From NCBI GenBank assembly GCA_030424955.1, contig JAUHVS010000011.1, positions 1 through 23,857 of the forward strand: a DNA stretch of 23,857 nucleotides. Direction: 5' to 3'. This DNA comes from a bacterium (GTDB lineage: Bacteria; Myxococcota_A; Bradymonadia; UBA7976; UBA1532). How positions within the stretch are numbered: position 1 is the stretch's first letter; every line of letters starts with the position of its first letter. The notes below the pieces were generated by a model. The model was not told where the DNA came from, ran no database searches, and saw only the letters and a list, made by a program, of their open reading frames with translations. The position numbers and the translations under genes were made by a program. Shown here piece by piece: positions 1 to 7,206 of the stretch.

Positions 1-909
1 GCGGCCCACGATGGTCACCCGGTGGCGGCCCGGCATCAGGTCCGAGAAGATCCGACGCTCGCCCGCCGCGACCCGCCCCCTGTGCGCCCCGTCGATGAGC
101 ACGTCCACCGCGCGGCGCCGGTCGTTGCGCACCTGCAGCTCAGCCTGCAGCGCCCGGGGGCTCACCCGCTCACGCTCGCCGGGGCTCAGGGTCACCGTCG
201 ACCGCGCCAGCACCTCGCCGCGGCGGGTGCGCAGCTCCACCAGGTGGCGCCCCGGCTCGATGCGGCTCAGCAGCTCGGTGCGGCCGGCCCGCGCCCGATT
301 CACCCGGCGGCCGTCCAAGAACACCTGCGCCCCGCGGTCGAGGGGGTTGTGCACCTCGACCTGGGCGAACCAGTCGCCCAGCCGCACCTGGCTGCGCTCG
401 CCGGCGTCGACGATCACGGTCTGCACGATGGCCTCGGCGCTGCGCCGCCCCACGGGCCGCGCCAGCACCCGGTGGGCGCCGGGCCGCAGGTCCACCGCCT
501 TCACCCGGCCCCCCTGCCGCGCCACGCCCAGGTCGCGGCCGTCGACCTCGATGCGCATGGCCACGCCGCTGTCGTTGTGCACCACCGCGGTGCCCGCCAG
601 CGCCTGGATCTCGAGGATGGCCAGCCCCGCCACCGGCACCGCCAGCTTGCGCTCGACCACCCGGCCGCCGGCCCCGCGGATCTCGACGAAGCGCACCCCG
701 TTGGGCACGGCGTGCAGCACCCGGGTCTGTCCGGGGGCCAGGCGAGCGCTCAGCTCGCCATCGATGGTCACTTGCACGGGTCGATGTCGGTCGTTGTGGA
801 CCCGCACCCGGCCGTCGAGCGGGCTGCGGGCGTGGGCGGCCCCGGCGCTGATCAGCAGGCCGGCGAGGAGGGTCAGGGCGGTGCGGGTAGCGGTGACGTG
901 CGCGGTCAT
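1..909 (-). CDS. Secreted PEGA-like tandem-repeat protein, C-terminus cut by window edge
   Basis: The reading frame is open from the ATG at 909 to base 1 (303 codons, no stop), so the C-terminus lies outside. Residues 1-28 form a signal peptide ending in an A-x-A type site (GAAHA). The remainder is four copies of a roughly 75-residue repeat. Each opens with a strand of the type V-x-V-x-N-D (N38-D39, N112-D113, N188-P189, N262-D263), continues to a V-x-(I/V/L)-D-G turn, and usually closes with P-G-x-H-R-V/L. This pattern resembles PEGA surface domains (beta-sandwich, often in S-layer or envelope proteins), but the copies are longer than a single PEGA unit. GGAG lies 7 nt before the ATG. It is probably an exported structural or binding protein; no catalytic motif was seen. 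The family call is by eye. Confidence 0.72.
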   Translation of the reverse strand, partial: MTAHVTATRTALTLLAGLLISAGAAHARSPLDGRVRVHNDRHRPVQVTIDGELSARLAPGQTRVLHAVPNGVRFVEIRGAGGRVVERKLAVPVAGLAILEIQALAGTAVVHNDSGVAMRIEVDGRDLGVARQGGRVKAVDLRPGAHRVLARPVGRRSAEAIVQTVIVDAGERSQVRLGDWFAQVEVHNPLDRGAQVFLDGRRVNRARAGRTELLSRIEPGRHLVELRTRRGEVLARSTVTLSPGERERVSPRALQAELQVRNDRRRAVDVLIDGAHRGRVAAGERRIFSDLMPGRHRVTIVGR

Positions 910-955
910 GGCGAATCTCCAAATGCCTTGATGTGTAACGTGTTTTGCGAATCGT

Positions 956-972
956 GGGCACCGACCGTGCCC
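956..972 (-). promoter_or_regulatory. Inverted repeat / weak sigma-54-like element upstream of the repeat protein
   Basis: GGGCAC-CGACC-GTGCCC is a perfect 6-bp inverted repeat 47 nt upstream of the start at 909. Read on the minus strand it also gives GG-N10-GC (GGCACG-N4-GTGC), close to the sigma-54 core but with GTGC instead of TTGC. It could be an operator, a 5' UTR hairpin or a weak sigma-54 promoter. Confidence 0.25.
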
Positions 973-1095
973 GCCGCCCTGCCATTCACGCCGCCGTCAA
1001 ATCAACCCGCGCCCCCGCCGCCCCGGCGCCCCCCTGAGGCGCCAAAAGTCACCGCCTGACAGGGGGTTGGCGCCGCGTAGCCGCCACCCGACGCC

Positions 1096-1971
1096 TCAGC
1101 GCTTCGGGCAGCGCAGATCGTATACGTGGCCCGAGCTGTGGGCCCGCCAGCCCGTCCAGCGGCCCCCCTGGGGGCGGTGGCGACGGAAGGTCATGTGAAA
1201 GGCACGGCAGTGGTCATCGGCCGGCACCATGACCCACACCGGCAGATCCTCGAAGGCCACCCGGCTCAGCCGGTCGATCCACGCCTTCGCGGGCCCCTCC
1301 AGGTAGACCCGCCGGGGTGCCGCCCGCCACGCCGCCTCGTAGGCCGCCGCGATGGCCGCCCGCAGCCCGTCGTGCGTCGCGCCGCGCAGCCCCTCCTTCG
1401 GCGGCTTCGCCCGCGCCAGGGCCGCCGCCTTGCGCTTCTGCGCCCGGATGGCGTGGGCCTCGGCCTCGGCGGTCAGGGCGGTGCAGCGGGGCTGACCGGG
1501 CGCCAGGTCGAGGGCCGCGCGGCACACCGCCGCCACCTGCTGGAAGACCACGTCCTGCGCCGGGCCCCGCAGCACGGCCGCCTGCTGCGCCTTCAGCTGG
1601 GCGGCCTGCGCCACGGCGTCGGCCTCGCGCTGGGCCGCCGCGTGCAGCTGCGCCTCGGCCCCCTGCAGGCGGGTCACCAGCCCCTGGCTGTCGCCGGGGT
1701 AGCGCGCCGCGAAGGCCGTCGCCAGGGCGGCCGCGCCGGGGGCCTGATCCACCGCAGCCCGCAGCGCGCGGATGGTGGCGGGATCCCCACCGTCGAGGCG
1801 CTCCGCCGCCGCCTGGAGTTGCCGCGACAGGGTGCCAAGCTGGGCCTGGGCCTCGGCCTTGTTGGCCAGGATCGGGGGCCCCTCGGCCTTGGCCTGGGCG
1901 GCCTCGGGGGCGAGGTTGAGGGCGAGCGCGGCGCAAACCACCGCGGCGACGCGAACGAGTCCGTGCGACAT
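1096..1971 (-). CDS. Secreted alanine-rich helical protein of unknown function
   Basis: The product has 291 residues. The ATG at 1971 is preceded by a strong AGGAGG six bases upstream. Residues 1-28 are a signal peptide ending near EAAQA, so the product is periplasmic or secreted. Residues 30-200 are rich in Ala, Gln, Leu and charged residues with heptad-like spacing, suggesting long helices or a coiled coil. The last 100 residues change character (Trp, His, Arg, Tyr) and hold two cysteines, one in DDHCRAF and one five residues from the end, which could form a disulphide. I do not recognise the family. It lies 186 bp upstream of the repeat protein on the same strand, so cotranscription is possible. 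It is divergent from the gene at 2251. Confidence 0.75.
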   Translation of the reverse strand: MSHGLVRVAAVVCAALALNLAPEAAQAKAEGPPILANKAEAQAQLGTLSRQLQAAAERLDGGDPATIRALRAAVDQAPGAAALATAFAARYPGDSQGLVTRLQGAEAQLHAAAQREADAVAQAAQLKAQQAAVLRGPAQDVVFQQVAAVCRAALDLAPGQPRCTALTAEAEAHAIRAQKRKAAALARAKPPKEGLRGATHDGLRAAIAAAYEAAWRAAPRRVYLEGPAKAWIDRLSRVAFEDLPVWVMVPADDHCRAFHMTFRRHRPQGGRWTGWRAHSSGHVYDLRCPKR

Positions 1972-2072
1972 GATGAACCTCCTGAGTGTGAGAGGGCCCT
2001 GCCTCGTTGTGGCCCTCGGGGGGATCCATCGGACAAACCGGCGGGGTGTTGATCAGAAGCGCACAGAAAAAT

Positions 2073-2162
2073 GAGGTCACCTTTAAAATCAGACACTTGG
2101 AGAGCCGCCACCAAGACCAGCGGGGGTGACCTCGCTTCGTCTCGAGCCAAACCCCGGTGACC
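2073..2162. promoter_or_regulatory. Triple GGTGACC/GGTCACC motif in divergent intergenic region
   Basis: GAGGTCACC (2073-2081) and GGTGACCTC (2125-2133) are an exact 9-bp inverted pair about 43 bp apart. A third GGTGACC sits at 2156-2162. The first copy abuts an AT-rich patch (TTTAAAAT, 2082-2089) that stands out in GC-rich DNA and may hold a -10 element. The region separates divergent genes starting at 1971 and 2251, so a regulator-binding cluster is plausible. The regulator is unknown. Confidence 0.4.
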
Positions 2163-2250
2163 CCGGGCCCGCCGCGGTGGGGATCCCTCAACCCCACGCG
2201 CCAGCCCCCGCGGGCTTGCCAAGGGCCCTCGACCAGCCCACGCTGCCGCC

Positions 2251-3453
2251 ATGACCGACGCGCCCCTCGCCGCTGCCCTCGCCGCCCTCAGCCCCCGCGC
2301 CTTCAGCTGGCGCGCGGGGCGTCAGGCCGGCCACGCCGTGCGCGTGGCCAGCGACCTGTGCCGCAAGGCGCACGACGCCGACGGCGCGGTGGCGCTGTTC
2401 GAGCGGCTGTGGCCCGCCACCATGCAGGTCAACCGCGCCCACGGCGATCTGGACCAGGCCGTGGAGCGCGCCGCCGAGGCCTGCGTCGCGCTCTGCCTGG
2501 CAGAGGCCGACGGCCCCGCCCACGGGGCGCGGCTGGAACGCCTGTGGGCGGCCATCGAGGCCGATCGCGGGGGCGTCACCGATCCGCTGGCGGAGCGCTG
2601 GGGCGCGCTGTGCGCCGAACGATCGACGGCCGCAGCCTGGGCGAAGCAGCTGAGCCCCGCGGTGCGCCGGGCCTGGGCGGCCGATCCGCTGGCCCGCTGC
2701 GCGGCGGCCCTGCCCTGCCTGTCGGCCCTCGCCGCCGCCCGGAAGGGGCCGCAGCTGATGGCCATGTTCGCCGTCGGCGGCCCGACGGCCTGGCGGCTGC
2801 GGCGCTTCGCCCTGCCCTTCATCGCCCGGCGAGAGGGCGCCGACGCCGCCCTGGCCTTCGCCGACGCCAGCACGGCCCGCACCGCCCACGAGCGCCAGCA
2901 CCGGGCGCAGGCCTGCGAGGCCCTGCTGCGCAAGGCCAGCCGCGAGGACGAGGCCTGGGCCCGCTTCGCCGTGGACGCCCACCAGGCCAACACCCACCGC
3001 CACACCTTCGAGGCGCTGCGGCTGGCGTGGCCCGACAAGGCCCCGCTCGCCGTGCTCGACGCGCTGCTGGCCCACCACCCGGGCGAGGAGGGCAAGCTCT
3101 TCGCCACCGCCCGCGCCATCGGCGAGCCTGCCCGCGCCACGGCGCTGGCGGAGGCCGGGCCGGGCGATCCCAAGGTGCTGCTGCACGCCGCCGACGAGGT
3201 GCGGGCGAGCGATCCGGCGCTGGCTGAGCGCTGGGCCTTCATCGCCCTGGGCTGGATGGCCGACGGCCACGCCTACAAGGTGACCCGCGCGCTGATCCGG
3301 GAGGCCTGCCAGCTCGCGGTCGCCATCGGCGAGGCCCAGGGCGACGCCGAGCGGCTGCGCGCGCGCCTGGCGCGGCTCGCCGAGGGCGCCCGCACAGCAG
3401 CGGTGAAGAACTGGGTCGCGCTGTGGCTGGACGGCGACCTGGGCGACGGCTGA
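2251..3453 (+). CDS. Alpha-helical repeat protein of unknown function
   Basis: The 400-residue product is almost entirely predicted helix. It has repeated Ala/Leu-rich helical pairs with TPR/HEAT-like features, for example alternating A-x-x-L/W and aromatic positions around residues 40-90, 195-260 and 290-380. There is no signal peptide or membrane segment, so it is probably cytoplasmic. No catalytic motif is visible, and a scaffold or protein-interaction role is only an inference. The chosen ATG at 2251 lacks a clear Shine-Dalgarno sequence, but codon usage (strong GC at third positions) supports this frame over the overlapping ones. It is a single gene: divergent from the gene at 1971 and followed by a long stretch ending in a terminator at 3728. 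Confidence 0.72.
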   Translation: MTDAPLAAALAALSPRAFSWRAGRQAGHAVRVASDLCRKAHDADGAVALFERLWPATMQVNRAHGDLDQAVERAAEACVALCLAEADGPAHGARLERLWAAIEADRGGVTDPLAERWGALCAERSTAAAWAKQLSPAVRRAWAADPLARCAAALPCLSALAAARKGPQLMAMFAVGGPTAWRLRRFALPFIARREGADAALAFADASTARTAHERQHRAQACEALLRKASREDEAWARFAVDAHQANTHRHTFEALRLAWPDKAPLAVLDALLAHHPGEEGKLFATARAIGEPARATALAEAGPGDPKVLLHAADEVRASDPALAERWAFIALGWMADGHAYKVTRALIREACQLAVAIGEAQGDAERLRARLARLAEGARTAAVKNWVALWLDGDLGDG

Positions 3454-3764
3454 GCACCCCCGGGCCGCCGCTCGATCACTTTCTTCTTCAATCAGATCAA
3501 TGGGTTGCCGTGCGCACCCAAAAAAGATGACCGCCTCGGCTAAGAAAACCAGCCCCGCTGAACACCATGCCGCCGTGAGTTGGCTCCCCGGCGGCTCACA
3601 CAGAAACGTGGAGAACCCGGTTCAAGCGCGAGTCTCCCCCATCGATCCCCCGGTCGGTGTTCGTCGCTTGGGTCGCACGTTTGCGGGGCTCGCGGTTCCC
3701 CCCGGTACCGCGGGCCCCGTTTTTTTTTGCCCGCCCCCAGCCCGCTGATCCCCCGACGCCCAGC
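3454..3764. other. Gene-free 311-bp stretch between convergent genes, possible ncRNA or long 3' UTR
   Basis: No convincing coding frame is present; the short open frames run straight through the terminator. The left part (3476-3550) is unusually AT- and A-rich for this genome. Hairpin-capable segments include TGGGT...ACCCA (about 3503-3522) followed by an A-run. A second cluster lies around 3570-3600, where GCCGCC/GGCGGC and GTGAG/CTCAC offer mutually exclusive pairings. The stretch ends in a strong plus-strand intrinsic terminator at 3684-3728. Either the transcript of the gene ending at 3453 reads through to it, or a separate small RNA starts inside. I could not match it to 6S, SRP, RNase P or tmRNA. 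Confidence 0.4.
3684..3728 (+). terminator. Strong Rho-independent terminator, plus strand
   Basis: A 13-bp stem has left arm CGGGGCTCGCGGT (3684-3696) and right arm ACCGCGGGCCCCG (3707-3719), with a single T-G wobble. It encloses a 10-base loop and is followed directly by nine T residues (3720-3728). The direction fits transcripts from 2251-3453 or from a small RNA within 3454-3683. It would not work for slyX on the other strand. Confidence 0.88.
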
Positions 3765-3983
3765 TCAGTAGTGCGGCGGCAGATCCGCCTGCGGATCCGC
3801 CGGATCGCCCCCCCCGCCCTGTGCCAGGCGACCCGCCAGCTGTTTGGTGGCCTCGGTCAGGCGCTCGATCTGGTCGGCCTGCTCGCGGACCAGCTGGCTC
3901 AGCTGCTCCACCAGGTCTTCGAGCTGGCTGTAGCGGATCTCCATCTCGGTCAGGCGCGTGGCCACGGTGACGTCGTCGGTCAT
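3765..3983 (-). CDS. slyX: SlyX family protein
   Basis: The 72-residue product matches SlyX in length and layout. It has a short N-terminus, a central coiled coil (residues about 10-48, E-x-R-x-x-x-L-E-x-L-V-E-x-L pattern) and a Pro-rich tail ending in the characteristic P-P-H-Y. SlyX is a small cytoplasmic coiled-coil protein whose molecular role is not established. The ATG at 3983 is preceded by GGAG six bases upstream, which favours it over the longer frame. It starts 43 bp after the serA stop on the same strand, so the two are very likely cotranscribed. Confidence 0.9.
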   Translation of the reverse strand: MTDDVTVATRLTEMEIRYSQLEDLVEQLSQLVREQADQIERLTEATKQLAGRLAQGGGGDPADPQADLPPHY

Positions 3984-4026
3984 GGGATCTCCAAGGGCGC
4001 TCGGGCCGACGGGGCCCGGCGGCCTG

Positions 4027-5256
4027 TCAGAACAGGGTGCGCACGCGCACGGTCTCGGGCACCTCGAGCAGGCGCTCCGTGAGGGCCTCACCGTGCTCGG
4101 GGCTGATGTCGACGATCAGGTAGCCGTGCTCGGCGTCGGTCTGCAGGAACTGGCTCGAGATGTTCGCGCCCAGGTCCGCCAGCAGGCTGTTGACCCGCCC
4201 CAGCACGCCGGGCTTGTTGCGGTGGAAGTGGATCACCCGGTGGTTGTCGCGGTGCAGCTTGGGCAGCTGCACCTCGGGCACGTTGACCGCCGTCGCCGTG
4301 GTGCCGTTGTTCATGAGCTTCGCCATGCGGTTCGAGACGCTGTGGCCGATGTTCTCCTGCGCCTCGACGGTGCTCCCGCCGATGTGGGGCGTGAGGATGA
4401 CGTTGGGCAGGCCACACAGCGGGCTCTCGAAGGCGTCGCTGATGTTCTGCGACGGCTCCCGCGGGAAGACGTCCACGGCGGCGCCGGCGAGGTGCCCGCT
4501 GCGCAGGGCGTCGGCCAGGGCGTCCACGTCCACGACGTTGCCGCGGGCGTTGTTCAGCAAGAAGCTCCCCGGCTTCATCAGGCCCAGCTCGCGGGCCTGG
4601 ATCAGGTCCTGCGTGCCCGCCGTGGCCGGCACGTGCAGGGTCACCACGTCGGCCTCGGCCAGCAGCGCGTCGAGGCTCTCCACCCGGCGGGCCATGCCCA
4701 TGGGCAGCACGTCCACCACGTCGTAGTAGATGACCTGCATGCCCATGGCCTCGGCCAGCACCGAGGTCTGCGAGCCGATGCGCCCGTAGCCCACGATGCC
4801 CAGGGTGCGGCCGCGGATCTCGTGGGCGCCCAGGGCGCTCTTGCGCCAGGCCCCACGGTGCATGCCCACGCTGCGGTCGAACAGGCCGCGGTTCAGGGCG
4901 ATGGTCTCGGCGATGACCAGCTCAGCCACCGACCGCGTGTTGCTGAAGGCCTCGTTGAACACCGGCACGCCGTGGGCGGCCGCCGCCACGAGGTCGATCT
5001 GGTTGGTGCCGATGCAGAAGGCGCCCACCCCCCACAGGTTGGGGGCGCCCGCAAAGAAGTCGGCCGTCAGGCGGGTCTTGGAGCGGATGCCCACCAGGTG
5101 CGCGTCGCCCACGACGGCCAGCAGCTCGTCGCCCTGGTAGGCGCGATCGTGCAGCTCGACCTCGAACCCGGCCGCCTCGAGGTTGGCGCGGGCCACCGGG
5201 TGGATGTTCTCGAGCAGGACAACCTTCGGGCGGTGGTTCGGCTGGGCGGTGTGCAT
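4027..5256 (-). CDS. serA: D-3-phosphoglycerate dehydrogenase
   Basis: This enzyme catalyses the first step of serine synthesis, NAD-dependent oxidation of 3-phosphoglycerate to 3-phosphohydroxypyruvate, in the cytoplasm. The 409 residues match the length and layout of E. coli-type SerA. The substrate domain is in two parts. A Rossmann motif G-Y-G-R-I-G lies near residues 156-161. Catalytic residues appear as Arg238 (in NNARGN), Glu267 (in REPSQN) and His291 (in TPHIGGST). A C-terminal ACT domain from about 340 to 409 (starting RVIHFHRNKPGVLG) implies feedback by serine, as in the short E. coli-like form. The ATG at 5256 has GAGGAG seven bases upstream; the open frame extends far upstream but only as antisense to the next gene. 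slyX follows. Confidence 0.97.
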   Translation of the reverse strand: MHTAQPNHRPKVVLLENIHPVARANLEAAGFEVELHDRAYQGDELLAVVGDAHLVGIRSKTRLTADFFAGAPNLWGVGAFCIGTNQIDLVAAAAHGVPVFNEAFSNTRSVAELVIAETIALNRGLFDRSVGMHRGAWRKSALGAHEIRGRTLGIVGYGRIGSQTSVLAEAMGMQVIYYDVVDVLPMGMARRVESLDALLAEADVVTLHVPATAGTQDLIQARELGLMKPGSFLLNNARGNVVDVDALADALRSGHLAGAAVDVFPREPSQNISDAFESPLCGLPNVILTPHIGGSTVEAQENIGHSVSNRMAKLMNNGTTATAVNVPEVQLPKLHRDNHRVIHFHRNKPGVLGRVNSLLADLGANISSQFLQTDAEHGYLIVDISPEHGEALTERLLEVPETVRVRTLF

Positions 5257-5290
5257 CTTCCGGCTCCTCGCAGTGTGCCAATCGGCGCGC

Positions 5291-5318
5291 AGCATACCCG
5301 ATGGCTCGGCGGCGCCAA
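5291..5318 (-). promoter_or_regulatory. Candidate sigma-70-type promoter for serA
   Basis: On the minus strand, TTGGCG (5318-5313), a 16-base spacer and TATGCT (5296-5291) match -35/-10 spacing. The predicted start near 5284 would leave a 5' leader of about 28 nt before the serA ATG. This is a by-eye match in GC-rich DNA. Confidence 0.4.
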
Positions 5319-5382
5319 GCCCCCCCGTTGACCCTGGGCTCGCCGCGCGCCACCCTCGGCTCGCCAAGGAGGACCCACGCCC

Positions 5383-6690
5383 GTGAAACCCCGCAGCGAC
5401 AGAGCCTGGCTCGCGAAGCTGATCCGCCGCGTCACCGAGGCGAGCGCCGCGCCCGCCGTGGCCTGCGCCGACGCCGCCGCCTTCGCCACCTGGCAGGCCG
5501 CGGCCCTGGCCGATCGCGGCTTCGCCGTGGGCGCGCTCTCGGACCGCCTGGCGGCCCTGGAGTACCGCGACGAGGCCCGCGGCTTCGCCGACTACGTGCT
5601 GCTCAACGCCACCGCCCACCTGATGGAGCTGGGCGACGCCCTGGTGCGCGGCCACCTGCCGGGGCTGCCGCGGCTGCACCGCGCCCACATCCTGCTCACC
5701 GCCGCCGCCTGGCTGGTGGGCGACGACGCCCTGGTGGACGCCTGCGAGCGCCTGCCGCGCACCGACGATGACCCAACGGTGGGCGCCGTCAGCGGCCGGC
5801 TGGCCGACGCCCTGACCCGCCGCGCCCTGGCGCCCAACCACCCCCTGCTGGGCCACCCCTTCCACCACCTGCTGGTGTACGCCGACAGCCTGCTGTTCAG
5901 CGAGGTGGTGTGGCGCCTGGCCGCCACGGGCGAGGCCCCCGAGGTGAGCGACCTGCAGCGGGCCCAAGGGCACGCCGGCACCACCGTCTACGAGGCCATC
6001 AGCGCCTGCGTCGCCCTCGCCGCCGCGGACGGGCAGGTGGACCCCGACGAGCAGCGCCTGCTCGACAGCCTGTACGGCGTGGCGGGCCTCGACGACACCG
6101 AGAAGGCCATGCTGCGCGCCGAGATCACCGATCCGCCCGCGCCGGCCCAGCTCGCCGCCCGCATCACCGACGCGGCCCAGCAGCGCTTCGTGCTCCGGCT
6201 GCTGTTCCTCACCGCCTACATCAACGGCAACCTCGACCCCGCGGAGCGCGGGTTCATCGAGGCCCTCGCGGGCGCCTTCGGGCTCACCCCGGACTGCGTG
6301 GCCCGCGCCGAGTTCGAGGCGCTGGCGAGCTACCAGGGCTACGCCGATCTGCCCTCGCGGCTGTCCCTCGGGCGGGTCTTCGACCGCGCGCGGGCGCGGC
6401 TCACGGGCCGGCTGGAGGCGCTGATCCAGACCAACGCGGCCCGCATCTGGGCCGAGATCCGCGAGACCGGGGAGCTGGGCCAGCTGCTGCTGCGGGAGGC
6501 GGCCGGCGAGCCCGCCTCCCCCGAGGATCGCGAGCGGGCGCTGGCGCAGCTCAAGGATCTGGCGCGGGTAGTGCCGGCGCTGGCCATCTTCGCGGCGCCG
6601 GGCGGCACCATCCTGCTGCCCCTGCTGGCCAAGCACCTGCCCATCGATCTGCGGCCGTCGAGCTTCAAGGCGGACGACAGCGCGCTCTGA
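5383..6690 (+). CDS. TerB-like and LETM1-like domain protein
   Basis: The 435-residue product shows three regions. The first, about 30-195, is helical and unassigned. A TerB-like segment at about 203-315 has paired acidic motifs, A-A-A-D-G-Q-V-D-P-D-E and N-G-N-L-D-P-A-E-R, which are the hallmark of TerB-type tellurite-resistance/metal-sensing helices. The C-terminal segment at about 385-428 reads V-V-P-A-L-A-I-F-A-A-P-G-G-T-I-L-L-P-L-L ending L-R-P-S-S-F; this resembles the ribosome-binding end of LETM1-family proteins. The start is GTG at 5383, with AAGGAGG ten bases upstream; no nearby ATG fits better. It is probably membrane-associated or peripheral through the C-terminal hydrophobic stretch. 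The function is unknown, and both domain calls are by pattern. Confidence 0.78.
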   Translation: MKPRSDRAWLAKLIRRVTEASAAPAVACADAAAFATWQAAALADRGFAVGALSDRLAALEYRDEARGFADYVLLNATAHLMELGDALVRGHLPGLPRLHRAHILLTAAAWLVGDDALVDACERLPRTDDDPTVGAVSGRLADALTRRALAPNHPLLGHPFHHLLVYADSLLFSEVVWRLAATGEAPEVSDLQRAQGHAGTTVYEAISACVALAAADGQVDPDEQRLLDSLYGVAGLDDTEKAMLRAEITDPPAPAQLAARITDAAQQRFVLRLLFLTAYINGNLDPAERGFIEALAGAFGLTPDCVARAEFEALASYQGYADLPSRLSLGRVFDRARARLTGRLEALIQTNAARIWAEIRETGELGQLLLREAAGEPASPEDRERALAQLKDLARVVPALAIFAAPGGTILLPLLAKHLPIDLRPSSFKADDSAL

Positions 6691-6709
6691 TCGAGCGGCG
6701 CCCGATCAG
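6687..6709. terminator. Inverted repeat containing both convergent stop codons
   Basis: CTGATCG (6687-6693) and CGATCAG (6703-6709) are perfect 7-bp arms around a 9-base GC-rich loop. The TGA stop of the plus-strand gene lies in the left arm and the TGA stop of the minus-strand PilZ gene lies in the right arm. No T-run follows on either side, so it may be only a weak bidirectional terminator or an mRNA 3'-end stabiliser. Confidence 0.45.
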
Positions 6710-7083
6710 CCCTCGGGCAGCCCGTCGATGAACGCGCTCAGGGCCGCCTGGGTCGCGGGCTCGAGTTCCGCAAACGCCAGCCCCGCCTTGAAGTGCCGGG
6801 TGCCATGGGTGTGGCTGCCGCCCAACCACACCACCTTGCCCGACAGGCGCACGCTGGGGCCGCCGGGCGAAGAGAGCTCGACCTGCAGCTCGGCGCCCAG
6901 CCCGGGCAGGGCCGCCACGTCGGCCGCCGCCACCTGCACCAACACGCCCAGCTGGCTGATGTCGCAGACCACGGCCTCGATGGCCGCCGCCATCAGCTGC
7001 GCGCGGACCCCTGACTCGGGCGCGATGTGGCGGCGGGTGTGGGCGCGGCGGTCGGCGCCAGAGGCCTGGGGCGGGGCGTGCAT
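6706..7083 (-). CDS. PilZ-domain protein
   Basis: With the ATG at 7083 the product has 125 residues, essentially one PilZ domain. The c-di-GMP signature is visible: R-R-x-x-x-R-R at residues 12-18, then D41-x-S43-x-x-G46 on the next strands, followed by beta-rich sequence with K-V-V-W-L and G-x-x-F-x-x-L/E elements. It probably binds cyclic di-GMP and passes the signal to a partner, since no output domain is fused. The start at 7083 is chosen for its GGAG six bases upstream. A longer version from GTG 7125 or ATG 7116 lacks one. It is convergent with the TerB/LETM1-like gene, only 15 bp apart. Confidence 0.88.
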   Translation of the reverse strand: MHAPPQASGADRRAHTRRHIAPESGVRAQLMAAAIEAVVCDISQLGVLVQVAAADVAALPGLGAELQVELSSPGGPSVRLSGKVVWLGGSHTHGTRHFKAGLAFAELEPATQAALSAFIDGLPEG

Positions 7084-7089
7084 GCGTGG

Positions 7090-7093
7090 CTCC
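7090..7093 (-). promoter_or_regulatory. Ribosome binding site fixing the PilZ start
   Basis: GGAG on the minus strand, six bases before ATG 7083. The alternative upstream starts at 7116 and 7125 have no such site. Confidence 0.55.
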
Positions 7094-7206
7094 GTTCCTG
7101 GCCCGGTGGCGGCCATGGGGGTCACGCTATCAGAGGCGCTGGCGGGTCCGCAGGCCTTTTGTTCGCAGGGGACAGGGCCTGGGCGACGCGGCGGGCTGCG
7201 GCCGGG

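Noticed and set aside
3610..3650. A T-arm-like GGTTCAAGC segment suggesting a tRNA or tmRNA
   Set aside because: The flanking bases cannot form the T stem, and no acceptor, D or anticodon arms are present.
3660..3690. Resemblance to 6S RNA (GGTGTTCGTC) near serA
   Set aside because: The rest of the 6S central bubble and closing stem could not be found. The similarity is a short string only.
3500..3748. An 82-codon plus-strand open frame between 3453 and slyX
   Set aside because: It runs through the intrinsic terminator, has no ribosome site and its composition is not protein-like.
4027..6636. An 869-codon open frame on the minus strand covering serA and running antisense through the TerB/LETM1-like gene
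   Set aside because: Only the last 409 codons match a protein family (SerA). The N-terminal extension is low-complexity His/Gln/Gly/Val sequence, as expected opposite a GC-rich coding strand.
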